A stretch of 17,822 bases of DNA from JBEKEX01 sp050013615 (GTDB taxonomy: Bacteria; Chloroflexota; Anaerolineae; Anaerolineales; Anaerolineaceae), in the NCBI GenBank assembly GCA_050013615.1, contig JBEKEX010000026.1:1-17822 (forward strand), given 5' to 3'. The notes beneath the pieces were generated by a model. The model ran no database searches. It was not told the DNA's origin and was given only the letters and a program-made list of their open reading frames with translations. Below, one piece after another: positions 13,665 through 17,822 of this stretch. Within the stretch, counting starts at the first letter, position 1. Each line of letters opens with the position of its first letter. The translations under genes were made by a program, and so were the position numbers.

Positions 13665-15125
13665 ATGAATATTAATCAACCTCAAAACCTTATCAAAAAC
13701 CATTGGATGAGCAATCATATGGTCAAGACGAGTCAAAAGTATAAGGTCCTCATCCTGCTCATTCTCTTTCTATCAATCAGCCTGAGGTTAGGGCTAGTAC
13801 GTTACAATCGCCAGTCCAATGATGCCCATGATGAAGTAATCAGCTATATTCTAAAGACTGGAAACCTCCCCGAAAAAAACGACTGCTGGGAATGTTATCA
13901 ACCCAAACTTTTCTATTTCACTGCTGCCCAAATTCTACAAATTCCGTGGATAGAGGTCGCCAGGCAAGATATAAGTTTAGCCTTAGCGGTTGAACTGATA
14001 AACTTTGTTGCCGGAGTGTTTACTTTGTTGGTTGTGGGTGTTTTTATTACTAATTTACCCATGAAAAATGAAACCCACAAACTTCTAAGTTTTGGACTTG
14101 TTGCTCTGAACCCAAAGTTGATTGGGATCAATTCTCAGTTCACAAATGACACTTTTGCGATCCTATTCAGTACCCTGGCACTTTATTTTATGTTCCTCTT
14201 TCTGCAGAAACAAAAACCGGGTACTTTTTTGTTAATCCTTCTTTTTACTTTGCTGGGAATTTCCTCTAAAACGAATATCTGGGTCACAGCTATTGCTATC
14301 CCCTTGGTATTGTTTATAAAAGCCTGGCTGCAATTAAAGAACCACGCAGTACCTGTACTGATAGGACTGGTTTTCATAGTCTCTACACTGACCTTTTCCA
14401 TACTTAACCCGCTGAATCAATACATTTCTAATTATCAAAAATATGGTTCACCTTTTTTAATGAATATGGATAGGCAACCATTCCCGAATTTCTTCGAGAA
14501 GACCGAAGTTGCTCGGCCAGGTATCGTGTCTATCTATGACGGGCTCTTCACCTTTAAATTTATCGATCTCCTCAAACATCCTATCATCGATAACGGGTCT
14601 GATTATTCCGCAAACCGTACTTCGCTCTGGACGCAATTATATGGGCGTGCCTATTCTGTCCATTTTGACAACTGGCCACCAACTTGGTCTGCGAACGGCG
14701 ACCAGGACTTCAATCTCATACGAGTGATTTTTATTCTGGCACTGCTCCCTACGTTCCTGCTCGTATTCGGCGTTTTACTTGAAATCTTTGTACTGACGAA
14801 AAGCATTTTTAAACGGGATAAAGTTCTTGCATCCACCACTCACTATGGCTTGGCTGCAATTACCTTAATCGGTTATGTTTTTTTCATTATCATATACTCG
14901 CTGCTCTATAGGGACTTTTCTGTCATGAAGGTCATTTTTATCTATCCGGCATTAATCACCTTCCCTCTATTTTTCATACGTGCTGTTGAATTCTTCGAAC
15001 TACGTTTGAAGAATCGTTTTCATTGGGTTCGTGCGGTTTTCACAGTCTGGATTGTGACATTATTCGTGCTGTTTACAGCAGACATTCTCACCATGATCCA
15101 ATTGATCTATTCTCGGATGGTATAA
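13665..15125 (+). CDS. Multi-spanning GT-C-like membrane glycosyltransferase (ArnT/PMT-related), tentative
   Basis: The 486-residue protein has about ten to twelve hydrophobic segments (for example 27-45, 108-132, 163-182, 187-203, 229-247, 352-378, 398-418, 422-441, 458-480). After the first segment, the outer loop carries an acidic motif, DAHDE (53-57), and then CYQPKLFYFTAA (77-88). This layout fits GT-C enzymes, which use acidic residues in the first loop followed by a HPPLYY-like motif to move a sugar from a polyprenyl-phosphate donor. The match is by architecture only. AGGA lies about seven bases before the ATG. The gene is AT-rich, uses different codons from its neighbours, runs against the local strand, and follows an integrase remnant, which suggests horizontal acquisition. 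Confidence 0.7.
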   Translation: MNINQPQNLIKNHWMSNHMVKTSQKYKVLILLILFLSISLRLGLVRYNRQSNDAHDEVISYILKTGNLPEKNDCWECYQPKLFYFTAAQILQIPWIEVARQDISLALAVELINFVAGVFTLLVVGVFITNLPMKNETHKLLSFGLVALNPKLIGINSQFTNDTFAILFSTLALYFMFLFLQKQKPGTFLLILLFTLLGISSKTNIWVTAIAIPLVLFIKAWLQLKNHAVPVLIGLVFIVSTLTFSILNPLNQYISNYQKYGSPFLMNMDRQPFPNFFEKTEVARPGIVSIYDGLFTFKFIDLLKHPIIDNGSDYSANRTSLWTQLYGRAYSVHFDNWPPTWSANGDQDFNLIRVIFILALLPTFLLVFGVLLEIFVLTKSIFKRDKVLASTTHYGLAAITLIGYVFFIIIYSLLYRDFSVMKVIFIYPALITFPLFFIRAVEFFELRLKNRFHWVRAVFTVWIVTLFVLFTADILTMIQLIYSRMV

Positions 15126-15383
15126 CGACTATAAGAGTCGAACATATTAGATTTCTGACAAACATAAAGAGATTGCTTCGTCAAGATCGGTCAGAATGAT
15201 ATTTAGAGGAAAAAAGAGCGCGACCTACAGGGTTCTCCGAATTTAATTAATTTTTTGAAAGGGGGAAATTGACTACTAATTTGACTGTTAAACGTAACGT
15301 GAGCTTGAAGCGGTTCAAAGGGATTATTTAAACATTAACACAAGAAACATATATCCTGACCTTGGAAGTAAAATATTTTTAGC
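15126..15383. other. AT-rich intergenic stretch between convergent genes
   Basis: This 258-bp stretch between convergent genes has no coding content that I can support. It holds a short 5-bp inverted repeat (CGACT/AGTCG, 15127-15141) just after the glycosyltransferase stop, which is too weak to call a terminator, and A/T-rich runs. No clear rho-independent terminator is visible for either flanking gene. Confidence 0.5.
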
Positions 15384-16022
15384 TTAAAGAGGCTTGTAGA
15401 AGAACGCCGTGTCCGAAACGCCGTTGCTGGTCCAGTGGATTCGCCAGGTCTCCACCTTTTTCAAGAACTCAGCCCAAGCCGGTGTGGCAGGGCCCATTTG
15501 CGGCGTGCGCGAGTTGGGTGAATGGGAGTGACACGGCAGGTGCAGATTGGCGTTGTCGATGACCAACAAGCCGCCGGGCTTGATCTTATCCAGCAGGGCC
15601 AGGACACAGGCGCTGCGATAAATGCCATCCACCAGCGCAAAATTTATGCTGGCTTCTTTTAATGTCGCAATAACTGCCACGTAGCCGGAGTTGAAACCTT
15701 GGGCGTCATCGCCTGGCTGCTTTTCTTTCAAGTAGTAATCCACATTAGTGAGGTTGGCTTCTTTTAGTAGCGCAGTGACTTTCTGATACCAGATCGGATT
15801 ATGCTCCACGCTGGTCAGATGGGACAAATGACGGGCCAGCCAAAGGGTGCTGTGCCCTGAACCGAACTCGGCACCGACATAATCGGGTCTTAGCCAGGCA
15901 GTCAGGATGTCGTTGGCTTCAGGGGTCAGCCAGGGAAGGTCAGGGTGTGCCCTGCGGTAAAGCTTTTCATTGATACGGTTCCATGCGTAGCGGGGTGTCC
16001 AATGGTGGTAGGAACGCGGCAT
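15384..16022 (-). CDS. Class I SAM-dependent methyltransferase (Methyltransf_24-like)
   Basis: The 212-residue cytosolic protein has a Rossmann-type methyltransferase fold: motif I YVGAEFGSGHSTLWLA (48-63), an acidic strand-end SVEHNP (72-77, Glu74 to bind the ribose), FALVDGIYR (128-136), and LLVIDNANL (152-160). The Asp-Gly and Ile-Asp-Asn positions resemble Methyltransf_24 and small O-methyltransferases acting on sugars or small molecules; the substrate is unknown. The frame extends two codons to a TTG, but the ATG at 16020-16022 has GAGG six bases ahead. A decayed copy of its last 31 codons lies at 12982-13082, so this gene took part in a local duplication. Confidence 0.85.
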   Translation of the reverse strand: MPRSYHHWTPRYAWNRINEKLYRRAHPDLPWLTPEANDILTAWLRPDYVGAEFGSGHSTLWLARHLSHLTSVEHNPIWYQKVTALLKEANLTNVDYYLKEKQPGDDAQGFNSGYVAVIATLKEASINFALVDGIYRSACVLALLDKIKPGGLLVIDNANLHLPCHSHSPNSRTPQMGPATPAWAEFLKKVETWRIHWTSNGVSDTAFFYKPL

Positions 16023-16084
16023 AATCAACCTCGTAAAGTGTTATTTGTTTGAGTCAGATTGGCACTCACTATTTCTTTGTTGGT

Positions 16085-16098
16085 GTGTGATATCACAC
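16085..16098. promoter_or_regulatory. 14-bp perfect palindrome upstream of the methyltransferase gene
   Basis: GTGTGATATCACAC is a perfect palindrome without a spacer. It overlaps the stop of the RlmI-like gene and lies 63 bp before the methyltransferase ATG. It could be an operator for a dimeric regulator. It is not a CRP site, because the half-sites are two bases apart rather than six. A short palindrome like this can also occur by chance. Confidence 0.3.
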
Positions 16099-17001
16099 TC
16101 GTGATGACCAATGGGCAAAGATGGCAGTGGAAAGTAATCTACCGGCGCTCTTTTCGGGCAGCACGATCTCGCCTGCCGTGATGGTGCCGTCCAGCCCTGA
16201 CATCATTTCCTGCATACCGGTGTATAAGGTGATGGAAGAAGCTTTGACGGCATAGGCGGTCAGAATCACGAATATAGGATGCTTGCCGAGTGCCTGACGG
16301 CAGGCCGCCAACAGGTTGGGCAGCAGTTTGTAGAATTCCCAGACCTCCCCTTTGGGCCCCCGGCCGAATTTGGGAGGGTCGAGGATGAGGCCGTCGTATT
16401 GTGCATTGCGCCGGCTTTCGCGTTGGACGAATTTGAGAGCATCATCCACGATCCAGCGGATGGGCTTATCTTCCATGTCCGAAAGCTGCTGGTTCTCGTG
16501 TGCCCAGGTGACAGCTTTGCGGGAGGCGTCCAGATGGGTGACGCGGGCGCCAACTTTGGCCGCGGCCAGCGTGGCAAGCCCCGTGTAACCGAACAGGTTG
16601 AGCACTTGCAAAGGCCGCTTGGCGGCACGGATTTGATCGCTCATCCAATCCCACTGTGCAGCTTGTTCGGGAAAAACGCCCACGTGGCGTGAGTTGGAAA
16701 GCTGAACCCAGAAGCTCAGGTCCTTGTAGGACAGCTTCCAACGGGTGGGGATGTCATGGTGGAACACCCAATGGCCGCCGTTCTCTTCGGGGGATGGCTG
16801 GAAGGTGGCATCTGCGGCATGCCATTCCTTCTCGTCCAGGGCTGGGTGCCAGATGGCTTCAGGTTCCGGTCGCACCAGGCGGTAAGGCCCCCAGTGCTCC
16901 AGTCGCCAACCGTTGCCGCTATCCAACAAAGCATAATCCTTCCATCCACTGGAGGAAAGGATATTGAGAACAGGTGCAGAAAGCTTAATTTGAGAGGACA
17001 T
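16093..17001 (-). CDS. RlmI/RlmK-like class I SAM-dependent rRNA methyltransferase
   Basis: The 302-residue protein resembles the C-terminal methyltransferase half of RlmI and RlmKL, which modify cytosine or guanine in 23S rRNA. Motifs: VGVFPEQAAQWDWM (107-120), motif I VLNLFGYTGLATLAAAKVGA (133-152), HLDAS (156-160), VDDALKFV (185-192) and LILDPPKFGRGPKG (205-218), where DPPKF is the catalytic N/DPPx motif. No N-terminal PUA domain is visible as in RlmI; residues 1-90 look unlike it. The exact target base is not predictable. An extended -10 box lies about 30 nt upstream; there is no obvious ribosome site before this ATG. Confidence 0.85.
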   Translation of the reverse strand: MSSQIKLSAPVLNILSSSGWKDYALLDSGNGWRLEHWGPYRLVRPEPEAIWHPALDEKEWHAADATFQPSPEENGGHWVFHHDIPTRWKLSYKDLSFWVQLSNSRHVGVFPEQAAQWDWMSDQIRAAKRPLQVLNLFGYTGLATLAAAKVGARVTHLDASRKAVTWAHENQQLSDMEDKPIRWIVDDALKFVQRESRRNAQYDGLILDPPKFGRGPKGEVWEFYKLLPNLLAACRQALGKHPIFVILTAYAVKASSITLYTGMQEMMSGLDGTITAGEIVLPEKSAGRLLSTAIFAHWSSRV

Positions 17002-17029
17002 GGGTAGCCGACCGCCATAATTTTCAACC

Positions 17030-17035
17030 AGTATA
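17030..17035 (-). promoter_or_regulatory. Extended -10 promoter of the RlmI-like gene
   Basis: On the minus strand TGGTATACT combines a TATACT box with a TG one base ahead, the extended -10 form that needs little -35. The predicted start is near 17023, giving a leader of about 22 nt. Confidence 0.5.
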
Positions 17036-17104
17036 CCAGCTTTTCAGACCGGGACGTGAGAAGCGGGGCAGAAACAGAATCGTGGTGAGCCGGATAAAGC
17101 GGGT

Positions 17105-17110
17105 TATAAT
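17105..17110 (+). promoter_or_regulatory. -10 box of the PatB/MalY-like gene
   Basis: A perfect TATAAT lies 31 bp before the ATG at 17142. The -35 region is poor (TGGTGA at 17083-17088, 16-base spacer), so promoter strength is uncertain. Together with the box at 17030-17035 it makes this a divergent promoter region. Confidence 0.45.
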
Positions 17111-17141
17111 TCACGTTTTGATTTTGCGAGAATGAGGAAAT

Positions 17142-17822
17142 ATGTTTGATTTTGACACATTACCAGACCGTCGCGCCTCAGATAGCGTAAAATGGCATTA
17201 TTTTGAACCTGATGTGATACCGATGTGGGTGGCCGATATGGATTTCCGCAGCCCCGAAGCGGTTATGCAAGCATTGCAGCAGCGCGTGGCTCATGGCATC
17301 TTCGGTTATCCGATGGATCTACCCGAGTTGAAGGAAGTGATTATCCAACGCATGGCCGAGCGATATGGCTGGCAGATTGCGACGAGTGACATCGTTTTCG
17401 TGCCAGGTGTGGTGACCGGATTCAACCTGGTATGCCGGGCGCTGGCAAGTGAAGGCAGTGCGGCACTTATCCAAACTCCGGTGTACCCGCCGTTCTTGCA
17501 GGCGCCGGCCAACGCAGGCATGGAGCGGCGTGAAATGCAATTGACGTTGCTGCCGGATGGCACCTACGGTATCGATTTCGATACTTTCGAGGACGCCATC
17601 ACCGACCGCACCAACTTGTTCATCTTGTGCAACCCGCACAACCCGGTCGGCAGAGTGTTCACGCGAGGCGAATTGGAATGCATGGCGGAAATTTGCCTGC
17701 GTCACCATTTGACCATCTGCGCCGATGAGATTCATAGCGATTTGGTGTTCCCGGACCATCCCCACATCCCGATTGCGACCCTGGACGCCGAGGTTGCCGG
17801 GCGGACGATCACGTTGATTGCG
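17142..17822 (+). CDS. patB: PatB/MalY-type PLP-dependent aminotransferase or cystathionine beta-lyase (C-terminus outside window)
   Basis: MalY/PatB proteins are fold-type I PLP enzymes that cleave the C-S bond of cystathionine or cysteine. I see 227 residues of an expected 385-400; the frame is open to the right edge. Typical N-terminal features: MFDFDTLPDRRASDSVKW, MWVADMDFRSPEAV (28-41), IFGYP (53-57), VPGVVTGFNLVCRAL (87-101), QTPVYPPF (111-118), NPHNPVGR (164-171, PLP-binding Asn) and ADEIHSDLVF (194-203, Asp contacting the pyridine nitrogen). The PLP-binding lysine should come just beyond the window. A GAGGA-type ribosome site lies close before the ATG. Whether it acts as a lyase or an aminotransferase cannot be settled here. 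Confidence 0.93.
   Translation, partial: MFDFDTLPDRRASDSVKWHYFEPDVIPMWVADMDFRSPEAVMQALQQRVAHGIFGYPMDLPELKEVIIQRMAERYGWQIATSDIVFVPGVVTGFNLVCRALASEGSAALIQTPVYPPFLQAPANAGMERREMQLTLLPDGTYGIDFDTFEDAITDRTNLFILCNPHNPVGRVFTRGELECMAEICLRHHLTICADEIHSDLVFPDHPHIPIATLDAEVAGRTITLIA

Noticed and set aside
15169..15200. Sequence GAGATTGCTTCGTC followed by a degenerate TCAGAATGAT
   Set aside because: It resembles the interspersed AGATTGCTTCGTC...GCAATGAC repeats of some bacterial genomes, but the second half is too degenerate and I see no second copy in the window.
16086..16097. CRP/FNR-type site
   Set aside because: The TGTGA and TCACA half-sites are separated by two bases instead of six, so the geometry is wrong.
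1..17822. CRISPR array, tRNA, rRNA or complete insertion sequence
   Set aside because: I saw no regularly spaced repeats, cloverleaf-like segments, conserved rRNA strings or transposase with terminal inverted repeats; only an integrase remnant was found.

Overview
The window looks like a chromosomal segment of a Gram-positive-type or monoderm-like bacterium. My best guess is the phylum Chloroflexota, class Anaerolineae. That guess rests on the general look of the proteins, mid-range base composition, and a division/cell-wall (dcw) cluster with no murE between ftsI and murF. It is an inference, not a database result.

Region 1 (1-7229, minus strand) is the head of a dcw operon, read from right to left: mraZ, rsmH, ftsL, ftsI, murF, mraY and the N-terminal two thirds of murD. 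The genes are packed tightly: ATGA and GTGA overlaps, gaps of 1-9 nt, and one gap of 37 nt. The operon has a readable control region. There is a TTGCAA-17-TATACT promoter, then three 10-bp direct repeats of the AAAGTGGG type that match known MraZ boxes, then a perfect 8-bp hairpin in the mraZ leader. Together the genes make the last cytoplasmic and first membrane steps of peptidoglycan synthesis (MurD, MurF, MraY), the septal transpeptidase and its partner (FtsI, FtsL), an rRNA methyltransferase and the cluster's own regulator.

Region 2 (7230-10200) is a set of small minus-strand housekeeping units. One is a monocistronic DUF4177-like gene with its own promoter and terminator. The other is a three-gene operon, DUF4345 membrane protein - DegV fatty-acid-binding protein - DUF1295 membrane protein, which looks lipid-related. 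It has a good promoter in front and a 13-bp perfect palindromic terminator behind.

Region 3 (10200-15380) is a scarred accessory zone. An intact comM/yifB (AAA+ ATPase) has a promoter so close to its ATG that the mRNA should be leaderless. It is flanked on both sides by three decayed pieces of a second comM copy. Two pieces bracket a HEAT-repeat gene. The third is joined to a decayed copy of the 3' end of the methyltransferase gene that sits intact 2.4 kb away, giving a chimeric pseudogene. Next to it are the remains of a tyrosine recombinase C-terminus and an AT-rich gene for a GT-C-like multi-membrane glycosyltransferase on the plus strand. I read this as an old integration/duplication site.

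Region 4 (15384-17822) holds two SAM-dependent methyltransferases on the minus strand (a Methyltransf_24-like protein and an RlmI/RlmK-like protein). Divergent from them is the N-terminal part of a PatB/MalY-type PLP-dependent C-S lyase, which runs off the right edge. I found no rRNA, tRNA, CRISPR array or complete insertion sequence.
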